Assembly: GCF_016902535.1 (NCBI RefSeq)
Contig: NZ_JACSNY010000006.1
Location: 1 to 64,000 of the forward strand
Direction: 5' to 3'
Origin: Anaerotignum lactatifermentans
GTDB lineage: Bacteria > Bacillota > Clostridia > Lachnospirales > Anaerotignaceae
DNA length: 64,000 bases
Part shown: in pieces, positions 52,555 to 63,603 of the stretch
How positions within the stretch are numbered: the stretch's first letter is position 1
How the letters are laid out: each line of letters starts with the position of its first letter
Position numbers and translations under genes: made by a program
Notes under the pieces: generated by a model
What the model saw: only the letters and a program-made list of their open reading frames with translations
Database searches by the model: none
Told to the model about the DNA's origin: nothing

Positions 52555-53274
52555 TTATTCATACTTATTGATCATTCTGTTTTCCACAGCGCCGCTTTCC
52601 AGATCCACAAATCTTACGTAAACGGAAATCTTGTTGTCTGCGTTCAGATTTTCCCAGATCTCTTTGGCGAAAGCGTCGATGTCGTTTCCAATGGCTACTC
52701 GTTCCGGTTCTCCCTGGAAGGTAGGCAGAGGATTGCCGTCACAGGCATAGGTATGGATGAAATGGCCCAGACCTGCCAGCGCCGCATAATTGAAAGTGTA
52801 TCTGTTGCAGGCGCTGCCGTCAGCGTCCGCGCTTTTCAGAATACTCATTTTATAGGTAAAATCTTTTTCCCCAAAGGTCAGCATACCGCTGATTCTGGGT
52901 GTGAAATTGGGTGCGTCGGGCTCAAATTCTCTTGTTTCCAGCGCCGCCTCAAAAGATTTTCCTTCCTTTAAATAGTCATAAATGGTATCGGTCTGGTCGC
53001 CGTTGGTAACGATCAGGTTGTTTTCCCATTTTTTGATGGGGGAATAGATAATCAAAGAAGGATCTTCCACCTTGGATTCATCATAAGGCTTGATAATCAC
53101 TTCTTCGCCCTGTTCCAGAAAAATACGGTTGCGGCTGTTTTCGCTTCTGCCCATGATAAAATAAGCCACTGCCGCTTTTTTGCCGTCAGCTGTTTTGCCG
53201 ATGACGATGCCTCTGCCCACATAGGGGTTATCCTTTACCAGCATTTTCATAGGCTCGCTTTTATAAATATCCAT
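52555..53274 (-). CDS. IMP cyclohydrolase, stand-alone (PurO-like family)
   Basis: 239 residues, the IMP_cyclohyd (PurO-type) family, unrelated to the cyclohydrolase domain of PurH. It has NPYVGRGIVIGKTADGKKAAVAYFIMGRSENSRNRIF near the N-terminus and conserved PNFTPRISGMLTFGEKDFTYKMSILKSA and CNRYTFNYAALAGLGHFIHTY. It closes FAICAR to IMP, the last step. I chose the ATG at 53274 after AAAGGAAG; the earlier frame overlaps purN. This type was first known from archaea and is frequent in Clostridia. Confidence 0.9.
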   Translation of the reverse strand: MDIYKSEPMKMLVKDNPYVGRGIVIGKTADGKKAAVAYFIMGRSENSRNRIFLEQGEEVIIKPYDESKVEDPSLIIYSPIKKWENNLIVTNGDQTDTIYDYLKEGKSFEAALETREFEPDAPNFTPRISGMLTFGEKDFTYKMSILKSADADGSACNRYTFNYAALAGLGHFIHTYACDGNPLPTFQGEPERVAIGNDIDAFAKEIWENLNADNKISVYVRFVDLESGAVENRMINKYE

Positions 53275-53276
53275 GA

Positions 53277-53885
53277 TTATCTTCCTTTCTGCAAATCCTT
53301 CGCTACCTGTTCCGTCGCTCTGGGAAGCAGAACCCATTCCGCTTCTTCCATAACACGACGCTGCAATACTTCCGGCGTATCTCCATCCTTTACCTCAACG
53401 GCCTTTTGCAGCAAAATCTCTCCGCCGTCGGGAATCTCGTTGACAAAATGAACCGTAGCCCCGGTGACCTTTACGCCATAGGCTAAAGCCGCCTCGTGGA
53501 CCTTCAGTCCGTAATACCCCTTCCCGCAGAAGGAAGGGATCAAAGAAGGATGGATATTGATGATGCGCTTGGGGTAAGCGGAAGTAAAATTCTCACTGAG
53601 GATAGACATAAAGCCCGCCAGAACAATCAGCTCGATGCCATACTCCTTCAGCACTTCCTTGACTTTTTCCTCATACTCCAGCTGGGTGGCAAATGTCTTT
53701 CTTTCCACCACAGCGGAAGGAATATTATTTTCCGCCGCTCTGGTCAGCGCGTAGGCCTTGTGATTGCTGGCCAGGACCAGAGCGATCTCGCCGCTTTGCA
53801 GCAGACCGCTTTTCTGGGCATCAATGAGCGCCTGAAGATTGGTGCCGCCGCCGGAAACAAAAACCGCGATTTTTGTTTTCAGCAT
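53277..53885 (-). CDS. purN: Phosphoribosylglycinamide formyltransferase
   Basis: 202 residues, folate-dependent GAR transformylase. It shows [19 protein letters not shown], the formyl site [14 protein letters not shown], catalytic Asn and His in [13 protein letters not shown] and the Asp motif [22 protein letters not shown]. It overlaps purM by seven bases at its start. Confidence 0.95.
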   Translation of the reverse strand: MLKTKIAVFVSGGGTNLQALIDAQKSGLLQSGEIALVLASNHKAYALTRAAENNIPSAVVERKTFATQLEYEEKVKEVLKEYGIELIVLAGFMSILSENFTSAYPKRIINIHPSLIPSFCGKGYYGLKVHEAALAYGVKVTGATVHFVNEIPDGGEILLQKAVEVKDGDTPEVLQRRVMEEAEWVLLPRATEQVAKDLQKGR

Positions 53886-54916
53886 ATTACCACGCCCTCT
53901 TCGGATTTCACGATTTCACCCATGATATAAGCGTCCTCGCCCTGGGCTTTCAAAATCTCAATGGCTTTTTCCGCATCTGCCTTCGCTACCACAACGCTCA
54001 TGCCCACACCCATATTAAAGGTATTGAACATATCTCTTTCGGGAATATTGCCCTTCTTTGCAATCATATCAAAGATGGGAGGAATCCGCAGTGCGCTCTT
54101 GTCGATCTTCGCGCCAAAGCCCTTGGGGATGCTTCTGGGAATATTTTCGTAGAAGCCGCCGCCGGTGATGTGAGAAACCGCTTTTACGGTTACTTCCTCA
54201 AACAGAGCCAGCATAGGCTTCACATAGATCTTTGTAGGCGCCAGCAGTGTTTCACCGATGGATTTGCCGCCCAGCTCTGCCAAAGGTGTTTTAATGTCCT
54301 CATGTTCCACATCCAGCACACGGCGCACCAGAGAGAAACCGTTGGAATGTACGCCGCTGGAAGGCAGAGCGATGACAACGTCGTCTTCTGTCATAGTGGA
54401 GTTATCCAGAATCTTGTCTTTATCTACAACGCCAACGGCAAAACCTGCCAGATCGTATTCATCCTCAGGATAGAAACCGGGCATTTCCGCCGTTTCGCCG
54501 CCGATGAGCGCCGCGCCGGACTGTACACAGCCTTCCGCCACACCGGAAACAATGGAGGCTACCTTTTCAGGGAAGTTTTTGCCTACGGCAATGTAGTCCA
54601 GGAAAAACAGAGGTTTCGCGCCGCAGCAGATAATATCGTTGACGCACATAGCCACGCAGTCAATGCCGACAGTGTCATGCTTGTCCATCAAAAAGGCCAG
54701 TTTCAGCTTTGTGCCGACGCCGTCTGTGCCGCTGACCAGTACGGGCTTGGAAATCCCGGTCAGATCCATTTCAAACAGTCCGCCAAAGCCGCCGATATCG
54801 GACATGGCGCCTGCGGTCACGGTTCTTGCGATGTGCTTTTTCATCAGTTCTACGGCCTGATATCCCGCTGTAATATCAACACCGGCTGCTTTGTAGCTTT
54901 CGCTGTGGCTTTTCAT
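53879..54916 (-). CDS. purM: Phosphoribosylformylglycinamidine cyclo-ligase (AIR synthetase)
   Basis: 345 residues. It shows [74 protein letters not shown], and [15 protein letters not shown]. Start supported by AAAGGAG. Overlaps purF by four bases (ATGA). Confidence 0.96.
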   Translation of the reverse strand: MKSHSESYKAAGVDITAGYQAVELMKKHIARTVTAGAMSDIGGFGGLFEMDLTGISKPVLVSGTDGVGTKLKLAFLMDKHDTVGIDCVAMCVNDIICCGAKPLFFLDYIAVGKNFPEKVASIVSGVAEGCVQSGAALIGGETAEMPGFYPEDEYDLAGFAVGVVDKDKILDNSTMTEDDVVIALPSSGVHSNGFSLVRRVLDVEHEDIKTPLAELGGKSIGETLLAPTKIYVKPMLALFEEVTVKAVSHITGGGFYENIPRSIPKGFGAKIDKSALRIPPIFDMIAKKGNIPERDMFNTFNMGVGMSVVVAKADAEKAIEILKAQGEDAYIMGEIVKSEEGVVIC

Positions 54917-56352
54917 TTCTTATTTCTCCTTTCGCTGAGCTTGCATTCAAATCTGTTTTTGCAGGTTTCGGAAGGTACTTCTGTGGGGTAATTGCCGTCG
55001 AAGCACGCGGAACAGTAGCCTTCGCCTTTGGGAACGCCCATCAGCATCCCCAGATGATCCAGGCTCAGGTAACCGATGCTGTCAGCGCTGATGATCTCCT
55101 TGATCTCATCCATGGTATGGTTTACCGCGATCAGATTTTCCTGGGAATCCACGTCTGTGCCGTAGTAGCAGGGGAACAGGAACGGAGGCGCCGAGGAACG
55201 AACGTGTACTTCGGCAGCGCCTGCTTCCCGCAGCAGTTTTACGATTCTTGCAGAAGTGGTACCTCTGACAATGGAGTCATCGACCATAACGACACGTTTG
55301 CCTTTGATTGTTTCAGAAACGACATTTAATTTGATTCTTACTTTATCCTCTCTCACCTTCTGGCCGGGAGCGATAAAGGTACGTCCGATATATTTGTTTT
55401 TAATAAAGCCGATGCCGTAAGGGATGCCGGACTGTCTGGCATAACCAATGGCAGCGTCCAGACCGGAGTCAGGCACGCCAATAACTACATCCGCGTGTAC
55501 AGGATGCTCCATAGCCAGGCAAGCGCCCGCTGTGGCTCTTGCGTGATGTACGCTGACACCGTCTACGATAGAGTCGGGTCTGGAGAAATAAATATGTTCA
55601 AAAATACACAGATGTTTCTTTTCTTCGCCAATGTGATCCCGGATGGTACGGATCTCATCGCCGTCAAATACGATGATTTCACCGGGTTCAACATCACGGA
55701 TAAATTTCGCGCTGACCGCGTCCAGAGCGCAGGTCTCAGACGCTACGATATAGGTACCTTCCTTTGTCACGCCGTAGCAAAGAGGGTGGAACCCATGAGG
55801 ATCTCTTGCGGCGATCATCTTGGAGGAAGACATCACAACCAGAGAGTACGCCCCTTTGATGCGGTTCATAGCCTGGTTTACAGCTTCCTCGATGGAGGGT
55901 GCTTTCAGTCTTTCTTTTGTAATAATATAGGAAATAACTTCTGTATCACTGGTAGTATGGAAAATGGAGCCTTCCATTTCCAGTTCCTGGCGCAGTTCGT
56001 AGGAATTCACCAGGTTGCCGTTGTGTGCCAGCGCCATTTTGCCTTTGATATGGTTGACAACAATGGGCTGCGCGTTGAGACGATCACTGGCGCCTGTGGT
56101 GCCATAGCGAACATGGCCTACAGCCATATTGCCTTCGCCCAGCTTCGCCATGATCTCGGGGGTGAAGATGTCGTTGACCAGACCGCCGTCCTTGTGGTAC
56201 TGGAACACGCCGTCATCGTTTACAACGATACCGCAGCTTTCCTGACCTCTGTGCTGCAGAGCGAACAGACCATAGTAGGTCGTAGACGCTACCGTCGTTT
56301 TTTCTTTGGCGTACACACCAAATACGCCGCATTCTTCATGAATTTTATTCAT
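54913..56352 (-). CDS. purF: Amidophosphoribosyltransferase
   Basis: 479 residues. The nucleophile is Cys8 ([15 protein letters not shown]), exposed by removal of a seven-residue propeptide, as in the Bacillus enzyme. The PRPP motif is [20 protein letters not shown]. Cysteines in [12 protein letters not shown] and [13 protein letters not shown] at the C-terminus, with another at about residue 242, would hold a 4Fe-4S cluster, an oxygen-sensitive type. It makes phosphoribosylamine, the committed step. It follows purE with a hairpin in the gap. Confidence 0.96.
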   Translation of the reverse strand: MNKIHEECGVFGVYAKEKTTVASTTYYGLFALQHRGQESCGIVVNDDGVFQYHKDGGLVNDIFTPEIMAKLGEGNMAVGHVRYGTTGASDRLNAQPIVVNHIKGKMALAHNGNLVNSYELRQELEMEGSIFHTTSDTEVISYIITKERLKAPSIEEAVNQAMNRIKGAYSLVVMSSSKMIAARDPHGFHPLCYGVTKEGTYIVASETCALDAVSAKFIRDVEPGEIIVFDGDEIRTIRDHIGEEKKHLCIFEHIYFSRPDSIVDGVSVHHARATAGACLAMEHPVHADVVIGVPDSGLDAAIGYARQSGIPYGIGFIKNKYIGRTFIAPGQKVREDKVRIKLNVVSETIKGKRVVMVDDSIVRGTTSARIVKLLREAGAAEVHVRSSAPPFLFPCYYGTDVDSQENLIAVNHTMDEIKEIISADSIGYLSLDHLGMLMGVPKGEGYCSACFDGNYPTEVPSETCKNRFECKLSERRNKK

Positions 56353-56379
56353 CCTTGCACACTCCTGTTCTCTTGTTCC

Positions 56380-56435
56380 CTTTGGGTAAAAGCGGCCGGT
56401 CGTTCCTGACCGCTGTAATACCGCCGCTGGCGGTG
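56380..56435 (-). repeat. Intercistronic hairpins between purE and purF
   Basis: Two GC-rich hairpins: ACCGCC-AGC-GGCGGT (56434-56420) and GCGGTC/GACC-GGCCGC (about 56413-56392) followed by four T residues on the minus strand. The second could act as a weak terminator that lowers purF relative to purE. Confidence 0.4.
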
Positions 56436-56441
56436 AGTTGC

Positions 56442-56936
56442 TTATTTATTATATTTTTCCTCCACGGCTTTGTTCTTTTCCAGAACTTTGGCAGCTGCCT
56501 CCGCTCTTGCGTCATCCAGCTTTTTGGCCAGATCCGCGTCCGCTACCGCCAGCATCTGCAGCGCCAGCAGAGCCGCGTTTTCCGCACCGTCAATGGCTAC
56601 GGTAGCTACGGGGATGCCGCCGGGCATCTGTACGGTAGAAAGCAGCGCGTCCAGACCGTCCAAGGTAGAGGATTTTACCGGTACGCCGATGACGGGAAGT
56701 GTAGTATTTGCCGCGATAGCACCAGCCAGATGGGCCGCTTTGCCCGCCGCCGCAATAATGGCGCCAAAGCCGTTGGCTCTTGCGTTCTGCGCGAAATCCT
56801 TTGCCTCCACAGGTGTTCTGTGGGCGGAATACACATGTACCTCAAAAGGCGCGCCAAATTTTTCCAGCGTTACAATCGCCTTTTCCAGTACGGGAAGATC
56901 ACTGTCACTGCCCATTACAATGCCAATTTTTTTCAT
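56442..56936 (-). CDS. purE: N5-carboxyaminoimidazole ribonucleotide mutase
   Basis: 164 residues, class I PurE by length and motifs: KIGIVMGSDSDLPVLEKA, SAHRTPVEAKDFAQNARANGFGAIIAAAGKAAHLAGAIAANT and GVPVKSSTLDGLDALLSTVQMPGGIPVATVAID. I chose the ATG at 56936 after TAGGAGGTTT; an upstream frame start lies within the terminator. No purK partner is in the window. First gene of the operon, directly after the ZTP riboswitch terminator. Confidence 0.95.
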   Translation of the reverse strand: MKKIGIVMGSDSDLPVLEKAIVTLEKFGAPFEVHVYSAHRTPVEAKDFAQNARANGFGAIIAAAGKAAHLAGAIAANTTLPVIGVPVKSSTLDGLDALLSTVQMPGGIPVATVAIDGAENAALLALQMLAVADADLAKKLDDARAEAAAKVLEKNKAVEEKYNK

Positions 56937-56981
56937 GGATAAACCTCCTAAAAAATAAAAACAATAGATACCTTTCGGAAA

Positions 56982-57031
56982 ACACAGAAAAAAGGGCAGT
57001 CCTATTCTATCATTTAGAAACAGGACTGCCC
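56982..57031 (-). terminator. Riboswitch-controlled terminator ahead of purE
   Basis: A perfect ten-bp stem GGGCAGTCCT/AGGACTGCCC with an 18-base loop, then six T residues (minus strand). Its 5' arm includes the last conserved bases (GGGCA) of the ZTP aptamer, so ligand binding and terminator formation exclude each other. Confidence 0.9.
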
Positions 57032-57270
57032 AGACGGTCGACAAAAGCAGGTACACCCGAAGCCCGCCAAAGCGATGACAGTAAAAAAGACGATATTTTT
57101 TTCTTTTTTCATAAAAACACCGTCACTTTCCATCTACACATCCAACATTGCCAAGGGCGTCCGTTCGCCTCGTCCGCTTCTACGCGAAACCGAATCTCAC
57201 TGCACTGCTTCCTTCAGGTTTTCTGCTCCCCTGTGGTCGCCCACGAATCCGTCAGTTACAGAAAACCTCC
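57022..57270 (-). promoter_or_regulatory. ZTP riboswitch (pfl motif)
   Basis: The 5' domain (57270-57213): closing stem GGTTTTCTG/CAGAAAACC, conserved ACTGACGG, hairpin GUGG-GCGA-CCAC and AGGGGAGC. The 3' domain (57042-57022): GACCGTCTGGGCA, whose CCGTC can pair with GACGG as the pseudoknot. The two domains are separated by an unusually long linker of about 170 bases, itself with a 12-pair stem (57126-57089). It senses ZTP/ZMP (AICAR phosphates that accumulate when formyl-folate is short) and would prevent the adjacent terminator, turning on the purine operon. Confidence 0.9.
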
Positions 57271-57287
57271 TTAATTTTTACAAATTC

Positions 57288-57317
57288 AGTCTATCATATT
57301 TTCGAATATGCTGTCAA
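57288..57317 (-). promoter_or_regulatory. Promoter of the purine operon
   Basis: Minus strand TTGACA (57317-57312), 18-base spacer, TAGACT (57293-57288). The start point would lie about ten bases before the riboswitch. Confidence 0.55.
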
Positions 57318-57350
57318 TGAAGGGGGACTAATTTTCGGAGAAAGAAATTC

Positions 57351-57379
57351 TTGACAGGGCCAAATCCTTGTGATATACT
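57351..57379 (+). promoter_or_regulatory. Promoter of the pyrimidine operon
   Basis: TTGACA (57351-57356), 17-base spacer, TATACT (57374-57379), with an extended -10 TGA just before it: a near-consensus promoter. The leader of about 55 bases before pyrC has no PyrR-type attenuator. Confidence 0.85.
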
Positions 57380-57439
57380 ACTGACAATTTGTAAAGAAAT
57401 ATCTAACAACACTTTTACGGAAGAAAGGAGAGAAATACA

Positions 57440-58708
57440 TTGAAGTACATTTTATCCAATGCTATGGTATTTACACAGGGCGAATTTGTAAAAACCAACG
57501 TATTTGTAAATAATGGAATGATTTCCCATATTTCTACCGCAGCACCCGAAGGGAGCAGCGTTGTTTTTGATTTGGAAGGCTGTGTGATCTTTCCCGGTTT
57601 CATTGATGTCCATACACATCTGAGAGAACCGGGATTTTTTTATAAAGAGACCATAGAAACCGGTACAAAGGCAGCGGCTCACGGCGGATATACCTCCATC
57701 TGCGCCATGCCCAATCTGAAGCCGGTGCCCGATTCCGCCCAAACGCTGGCGCCCCAGCTGGAGGCCATTGAAAAAACAGCCTGTATTCAGGTACTGCCCT
57801 ACGGCGCCATCACAAAGGGGGAACTGGGGCAGGAGCTGGCGGACTTCGACGCGCTGGCGCCCCATGTCTGCGCCTTTTCCGATGACGGCAGAGGGGTACA
57901 GAATGACGATATGATGCGTCAGGCCATGACAAAGATCCATGCCCTGGGCAAAATGGTAGCGGCCCACTGCGAAGTCAACGAACTGCTGCGGGGCGGCTAC
58001 ATCCATGACGGCCAGTATGCCGCACTCCACGGCCACAAGGGCATCTGCTCCGAAAGCGAATGGAAGCAGATCGAGCGGGATCTGGCGCTGGTACGGGAGA
58101 CCGGCTGTGACTACCATGTCTGCCACATCTCCACAAAAGAAAGTGTGGAGCTGATCCGTCAGGCAAAAAAAGAAGGCCTGCCCGTCTCCTGTGAGACAGG
58201 CCCTCATTACCTTGTTCTGACCGATATGGATCTGCAGGAGGACGGCCGCTTCAAAATGAACCCTCCTCTGCGCAGCAAGGAGGACCAGGCCGCTCTTCTG
58301 GAAGGCATTCAGGACGGCACCATCGACATGATCGCCACAGACCACGCTCCCCACTCCGCTGAGGAAAAAAGCAAGGGTCTGGCCGGCAGTATGATGGGCA
58401 TTGTAGGCCTGGAAACCGCTTTCCCCATCCTTTATACAGAACTGGTGAAAAAAGGTGTTCTTACATTAGAACAGCTGATCCATCTGATGCATACCAATCC
58501 ATCCCGCCGCTTCGGCATCGGAAGCCCTCTGGCAGAGGGAATGCCCGCCGATCTGACGGTTTACAACCTGAATGAGTCCTACACCATCGACCCGGAGACC
58601 TTCCTGTCCAAAGGCAGAAGCACCCCTTTTGCCGGATGGAATGTCTGGGGCAAATGCAAAATGACCATGTACCACGGCAATATTGTATGGCAGGAGGACA
58701 AGGCTTGA
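57440..58708 (+). CDS. pyrC: Dihydroorotase
   Basis: 422 residues, class I (type I) dihydroorotase. It has the metal motif GFIDVHTHLREPG, HGGYTSICAMPNLKPVPDS with substrate Asn, AHCEVNELLRGG, and IATDHAPHS with the catalytic Asp. The start is TTG at 57440, nine bases after AAAGGAG; there is no in-frame ATG nearby. It closes carbamoyl aspartate to dihydroorotate. First gene of the operon. Confidence 0.94.
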   Translation: MKYILSNAMVFTQGEFVKTNVFVNNGMISHISTAAPEGSSVVFDLEGCVIFPGFIDVHTHLREPGFFYKETIETGTKAAAHGGYTSICAMPNLKPVPDSAQTLAPQLEAIEKTACIQVLPYGAITKGELGQELADFDALAPHVCAFSDDGRGVQNDDMMRQAMTKIHALGKMVAAHCEVNELLRGGYIHDGQYAALHGHKGICSESEWKQIERDLALVRETGCDYHVCHISTKESVELIRQAKKEGLPVSCETGPHYLVLTDMDLQEDGRFKMNPPLRSKEDQAALLEGIQDGTIDMIATDHAPHSAEEKSKGLAGSMMGIVGLETAFPILYTELVKKGVLTLEQLIHLMHTNPSRRFGIGSPLAEGMPADLTVYNLNESYTIDPETFLSKGRSTPFAGWNVWGKCKMTMYHGNIVWQEDKA

Positions 58709-58769
58709 GAACAGCCCCTAAAACAAGACAACCCGTAACTTTACTATATATCTAAGGAGGAATTACAAA

Positions 58770-61700
58770 ATGGCGAAAAGAACCGACCTGAAAAAAATCC
58801 TGATTATCGGCTCCGGCCCTATTGTCATTGGACAGGCTGCCGAATTTGACTACGCAGGCACACAGGCTTGCCTTGCGCTGAAGGAAGAGGGATATGAGGT
58901 AGTACTGGTAAACTCCAACCCCGCTACCATCATGACAGACACCACCATTGCCGATAAGGTATACATGGAACCCCTGACACTGGAATATGTGGCAAAGATC
59001 CTGCGCTATGAACGTCCCGACGCTATCGTGCCCGGCATCGGCGGTCAGACCGGTCTGAACCTGGCCATGCAGCTGGAAAAGAAAGGCATTCTGCGGGAAT
59101 GTCAGGTAGAACTGCTGGGGACAAGCTGCGAAAGTATCGAACGGGCTGAGGACAGAGAACTGTTCAAGGAACTCTGTCAGGAAATCGGCGAACCTGTAAT
59201 TCCTTCCATCATCACATACTCCGTTGAAGAAGCCATCAAAGCGGCGGAGGAAATCGGCTACCCCGTAGTACTGCGTCCCGCCTTCACACTGGGCGGTACC
59301 GGCGGCGGCTTTGCCAATAACGAAACAGAACTGGTAGAAATCATGGAGAACGCCCTGAAGCTCTCTCCCGTACACCAGGTATTGGTAGAAAAAAGCGTAA
59401 AAGGCTACAAAGAAATCGAATTTGAAGTAATGCGTGACGGCACAGACCACGCCATCACCATCTGCGGCATGGAAAACGTGGACCCCGTAGGCGTACACAC
59501 CGGTGACTCCATCGTTGTGGCTCCCATCCTGACACTGAATGACGCCGACTTCAATATGCTGCGTGACAGCGCTCTGAAGATCATCCGCGCTCTGAAGATC
59601 GAAGGCGGCTGCAACGTACAGTTCGCGCTGGACCCTAATTCCTCCAAATACTATCTGATCGAGGTAAATCCCCGTGTTTCCCGTTCCTCCGCACTGGCAT
59701 CCAAGGCCAGCGGCTACCCCATTGCCAGAGTTACAGCGAAAATCGCGGTAGGCATGACTCTGGAAGAAATTCAGATTTCCGAAACAAACGCAAACTTTGA
59801 ACCCGCTTTGGATTATATCGTTGCAAAAATGCCTCGGTTCCCCTTCGACAAATTTGCAACAGCAGCAAATACACTGGGCACACAGATGAAGGCCACCGGC
59901 GAAGTTATGGGCATCGGCAGAACCATCGAAGAATGTCTGCTCAAATCCGTTCGCTCTCTGGAAATCGGCGTCTGCCACATTCATATGGCAAAATTCGACA
60001 ACACCTCCAACGAAGAACTGCTGGCCTATATCGCAAAGAGCCCCGATGACCGGATCTATGCCATCGCCCAGCTGATCCGCAACGGTGTTTCTCTGGATGA
60101 CATCTTCGACGCCACACAGATCACAAAATACTTCCTGGAAGTATTGAAAAATATCGTAGACTACGAAAAAGTTCTGGCTGAAAACGTGGGCAATAAAGAA
60201 ATCCTGTCCACTGCCAAGAAAATGGGCTTCTCCGATAAATTTATCGCAAGACTGTGGAACTGGAAAGAGGTTGAGGTCTACAACCTGAGAAAGGAAATGA
60301 ACCTCTTCCCTGTTTACAAAATGATCGAAACCAGCGGCTGCGGCGGCTATATCCCTTACTTCTACTCCACTTACGGTGAGGGCAACGAATCCCGCCTCAG
60401 CGACAAAAAGAAAATCATTGTACTGGGCAGCGGCCCCATCCGTATCGGTCAGGGCGTAGAATTCGACTACTCCACCGTACATGCCGTTACCACCATCAAG
60501 CAGTACGGCTATGAATCCATTATCATCAACAACAACCCGGAAACCGTTTCTACCGACTACACCACCAGCGACAAGCTGTATTTTGAGCCTCTGACCGTAG
60601 AGGATGTTATGAATATCGTGGAAATGGAGCAGCCTCTGGGCGTTATCGCATCTCTGGGCGGCCAGACAGCCATCAATCTGGCGCAGCCTTTGATGGAACG
60701 GGGCGTTAAAATCATCGGTACCGACGTGGCGGCCATTGAAAGAGCGGAAAACAGAGATTCCTTTGAAAAAATCATGGAAGAACTGGAAATCCCTCAGCCC
60801 AAGGGCCGTGCCGTAACCAATATCGAGGACGGCGTAAAAGCAGCGGAAGAAATCGGTTATCCTGTACTGGTTCGCCCCAGCTACGTTCTGGGCGGCCGCG
60901 CTATGCAGATCGTTGCCAACGAAGAATCCCTGCGGACTTATCTGAAAACCGCCGTACAGATCAACGAGGATCAGCCGGTACTGGTTGACAAATATATCGA
61001 AGGCAAGGAACTGGAAGTAGACGCTGTCTGCGACGGCTACGACGTATTCGTTCCCGGCATCATGGAACATGTAGAGCGTACCGGCGTACACTCCGGCGAC
61101 TCCATCAGCGTATACCCTACCTTCAGCGTATCCGCAAAGGCAAAGGGCAAAATTCTGGAATACACCAAAAAGCTGGGTCTGGGCATCGGCATCCGCGGCC
61201 TGTTCAACATCCAGTTTATCGTAGATAAAAAGGATGACGTTTATGTCATCGAAGTAAACCCCAGATCCTCCAGAACCGTACCCTTCCTGTCCAAGGCGAC
61301 AGGCTACTCTCTGGCGGACATCGCTACCCTGGTCATCCTGGGCAAGACACTGAAAGAACAGGGCATTTTCGGCATCTATCCCGACGAAAAACAGAGATGG
61401 TATGTAAAGGTTCCCGCCTTCTCCTTCTCCAAGCTCCACGGCATGGACACCTACCTGTCCCCTGAAATGAAATCCACTGGGGAGGCCATCGGCTATGACA
61501 ACAAGCTGAACCGCGCGCTGTACAAAGCACTCCAGGCTTCCGGCATGCATATCCTCAACTACGGCACTGTATTCGCTACCATTGCCGATAAGGACAAAGA
61601 AGAGGCCCTGCCTTTGATCCGCCGGTTCTACGAGCTGGGCTTCAATATCGAAGCAACCAAAGGTACCGCCGAATTTTTGAAAGAACACGGCATCCGTACC

Positions 61701-61943
61701 AGAATCAGAGGCAAAATCAGTGACGGCAGTGATGAGATCATTGAATCCATCCGCCACGGCTATGTAACCTATGTCATCAACACCAGAGACATCAATTCCG
61801 ACCAGCAGAACAACGACGGCTGGGAAATCCGCCAGTGCGCTGTGGAAAACAACGTCACCATGTTCACCGCGCTGGATACTGTCCGCGTACTGCTGGATGT
61901 ACTGGAAGAGACCACCCTCTGCATTTCTACCATTGACGCGTGA
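58770..61943 (+). CDS. carB: Carbamoyl-phosphate synthase large subunit
   Basis: 1057 residues with two ATP-grasp halves. Repeated signatures are [24 protein letters not shown] and [24 protein letters not shown]; the grasp loops lie around [14 protein letters not shown] and [14 protein letters not shown]; a C-terminal MGS allosteric domain follows from about residue 930. It makes carbamoyl phosphate from bicarbonate, ammonia and ATP, and needs CarA for glutamine. carA is not adjacent here. AAGGAGG precedes the ATG. Confidence 0.97.
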   Translation: MAKRTDLKKILIIGSGPIVIGQAAEFDYAGTQACLALKEEGYEVVLVNSNPATIMTDTTIADKVYMEPLTLEYVAKILRYERPDAIVPGIGGQTGLNLAMQLEKKGILRECQVELLGTSCESIERAEDRELFKELCQEIGEPVIPSIITYSVEEAIKAAEEIGYPVVLRPAFTLGGTGGGFANNETELVEIMENALKLSPVHQVLVEKSVKGYKEIEFEVMRDGTDHAITICGMENVDPVGVHTGDSIVVAPILTLNDADFNMLRDSALKIIRALKIEGGCNVQFALDPNSSKYYLIEVNPRVSRSSALASKASGYPIARVTAKIAVGMTLEEIQISETNANFEPALDYIVAKMPRFPFDKFATAANTLGTQMKATGEVMGIGRTIEECLLKSVRSLEIGVCHIHMAKFDNTSNEELLAYIAKSPDDRIYAIAQLIRNGVSLDDIFDATQITKYFLEVLKNIVDYEKVLAENVGNKEILSTAKKMGFSDKFIARLWNWKEVEVYNLRKEMNLFPVYKMIETSGCGGYIPYFYSTYGEGNESRLSDKKKIIVLGSGPIRIGQGVEFDYSTVHAVTTIKQYGYESIIINNNPETVSTDYTTSDKLYFEPLTVEDVMNIVEMEQPLGVIASLGGQTAINLAQPLMERGVKIIGTDVAAIERAENRDSFEKIMEELEIPQPKGRAVTNIEDGVKAAEEIGYPVLVRPSYVLGGRAMQIVANEESLRTYLKTAVQINEDQPVLVDKYIEGKELEVDAVCDGYDVFVPGIMEHVERTGVHSGDSISVYPTFSVSAKAKGKILEYTKKLGLGIGIRGLFNIQFIVDKKDDVYVIEVNPRSSRTVPFLSKATGYSLADIATLVILGKTLKEQGIFGIYPDEKQRWYVKVPAFSFSKLHGMDTYLSPEMKSTGEAIGYDNKLNRALYKALQASGMHILNYGTVFATIADKDKEEALPLIRRFYELGFNIEATKGTAEFLKEHGIRTRIRGKISDGSDEIIESIRHGYVTYVINTRDINSDQQNNDGWEIRQCAVENNVTMFTALDTVRVLLDVLEETTLCISTIDA

Positions 61944-61960
61944 TTTTCAGGAGGTACGTT

Positions 61961-62695
61961 GTGAAGCAGTCTATTTATACCATTAAGATCAATCAGCATC
62001 TGACGGATCAGGTCCTGAAAATGGTTCTGGCGGGGGATACCTCCGCCATTACCGCACCGGGACAGTTTATCAATATCAAGCTGGACGGTTTTTTCCTGCG
62101 CCGTCCCATTTCCGTCTGCGATTATGATGAAAAAACCATTACCATACTGTACAAAGTGGTAGGCAAAGGCACCGAATATCTTTCTACCCTGCCCGCCGGC
62201 AAAACACTGGATATCCTCACTGGTCTGGGCAACGGCTATGACACCGCCAAAAGCGGCCAGAAGCCTCTGCTCATCGGCGGTGGCGTTGGTGTGCCTCCCA
62301 TGTACCGTCTGGCAAAAGACCTTTTGGAGGAAGGCAAAAAGCCTTCTGTAATCCTGGGCTTCAATACAAAGGATGAAGCCTTCTACATTGAGGAATTCAA
62401 GGCCCTTGGCATCCCCGTCCATGTAGCTACGGCGGATGGCTCTCTGGGCACCAAAGGTTTTGTAACAGATGTTGTGAAAACATTGGATGACTATACTTAT
62501 TTCTATACCTGCGGTCCCGAACCCATGCTGAAAGCCCTTTCTGACGTAACCGTCACCAGCGGTCAGCTCAGTTTCGAGGAACGGATGGGCTGCGGCTTCG
62601 GCGCCTGCATGGGATGCAGCTGCGAGACAAAATACGGCACGAAACGGATCTGCAAAGACGGCCCCGTACTGGAAAAGGAGGAGATCAAGTGGTAA
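61961..62695 (+). CDS. pyrK: Dihydroorotate dehydrogenase electron transfer subunit
   Basis: 244 residues. It has the FAD motif FFLRRPISVCDYDE, the NAD site LLIGGGVGVPPMYRLAKDL and four Cys for a 2Fe-2S cluster in MGCGFGACMGCSCET and later RICKDGP. It passes electrons from dihydroorotate to NAD. I chose the GTG at 61961 with AGGAGG six bases upstream rather than the frame start overlapping carB. Confidence 0.94.
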   Translation: MKQSIYTIKINQHLTDQVLKMVLAGDTSAITAPGQFINIKLDGFFLRRPISVCDYDEKTITILYKVVGKGTEYLSTLPAGKTLDILTGLGNGYDTAKSGQKPLLIGGGVGVPPMYRLAKDLLEEGKKPSVILGFNTKDEAFYIEEFKALGIPVHVATADGSLGTKGFVTDVVKTLDDYTYFYTCGPEPMLKALSDVTVTSGQLSFEERMGCGFGACMGCSCETKYGTKRICKDGPVLEKEEIKW

Positions 62696-63603
62696 ATACA
62701 AAAGTCACCCTCAGCGGCCTTACGCTGGATAATCCCGTGATCCCCGCCAGCGGCACCTTTGGCTATGGCTATGAATTCGCGGAACTGTACGATATCAATA
62801 TTCTGGGTTCCTTTTCCTTTAAAGGCACTACAAAAGAGCCCCGCTTCGGCAACCCTACGCCCCGGATCGCGGAATGTCCTTCCGGCATGATTAACTCCGT
62901 AGGCCTGCAGAACCCCGGCATCGACAAAGTCATTTCCGAGGAACTGCCCAAGCTGAAAAAATGCTTCCACAAGCCGGTTATCGCCAATATCAGCGGTTTC
63001 TCCGTAGAGGAATACGCCTACTGCTGTGAACGCATTGATAAAGAAGAACAGGTCGGCATCATTGAAGTCAATGTCAGCTGCCCTAACGTACATCACGGCG
63101 GTATGTCCTTCGGCACCAGCCCGGAAGCGGCGGCAGAAGTGACCAGAGCCGTTAAGGCTGTCACTACCAAACCTGTTTACATCAAATTAAGCCCCAACGT
63201 CACCGACATTGTTTCCATCGCCAAAGCCTGCGAGGACACCGGCGCTGACGGCATCAGCCTTATCAACACCATGATGGGTATGCGCATCGACCTGAAAACG
63301 AAGCGCCCCGTCATCGCCAACAAAATGGGGGGATTTTCCGGCAAAGCCATCTTCCCCATCGCTGTCCGCATGGTATACCAGGTAGCGGAGGCTGTGAAGG
63401 TGCCCGTCATCGGCATGGGCGGCGTTTCCTCGGCGGAGGACGTCATTGAAATGATGCTGGCAGGCGCTACGGCCGTACAGGTAGGCGCCGCCAATCTGGT
63501 AGAGCCCTTTGCCTGCAAAAATATTATCGAAGATCTGCCCCGCGTCATGGAACGCTACGGCATTACAGACTTAAACGACATTATAGGAGGTGCCCGCAAA
63601 TGA
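62689..63603 (+). CDS. pyrD: Dihydroorotate dehydrogenase B, catalytic subunit
   Basis: 304 residues, class 1B. It has [43 protein letters not shown] with the catalytic Cys, [18 protein letters not shown] and [27 protein letters not shown]. The start is GTG at 62689, overlapping the pyrK stop by seven bases, with AAGGAGGAG upstream. It works with PyrK as the NAD-linked enzyme. Confidence 0.95.
   Translation: MVNTKVTLSGLTLDNPVIPASGTFGYGYEFAELYDINILGSFSFKGTTKEPRFGNPTPRIAECPSGMINSVGLQNPGIDKVISEELPKLKKCFHKPVIANISGFSVEEYAYCCERIDKEEQVGIIEVNVSCPNVHHGGMSFGTSPEAAAEVTRAVKAVTTKPVYIKLSPNVTDIVSIAKACEDTGADGISLINTMMGMRIDLKTKRPVIANKMGGFSGKAIFPIAVRMVYQVAEAVKVPVIGMGGVSSAEDVIEMMLAGATAVQVGAANLVEPFACKNIIEDLPRVMERYGITDLNDIIGGARK

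Noticed and set aside
57293-57298. TATGAT as the -10 box of the purine operon
   Set aside because: It lies only 13 bases from the TTGACA; TAGACT at 18 bases is a better match.
57380-57439. PyrR attenuator ahead of pyrC
   Set aside because: The leader is short and has no anti-terminator/terminator pair or PyrR-binding loop.
58752-61757. A 1001-codon open frame on the minus strand opposite carB
   Set aside because: It is the antisense shadow of carB created by its codon-position bias; it has no family motif or ribosome site.
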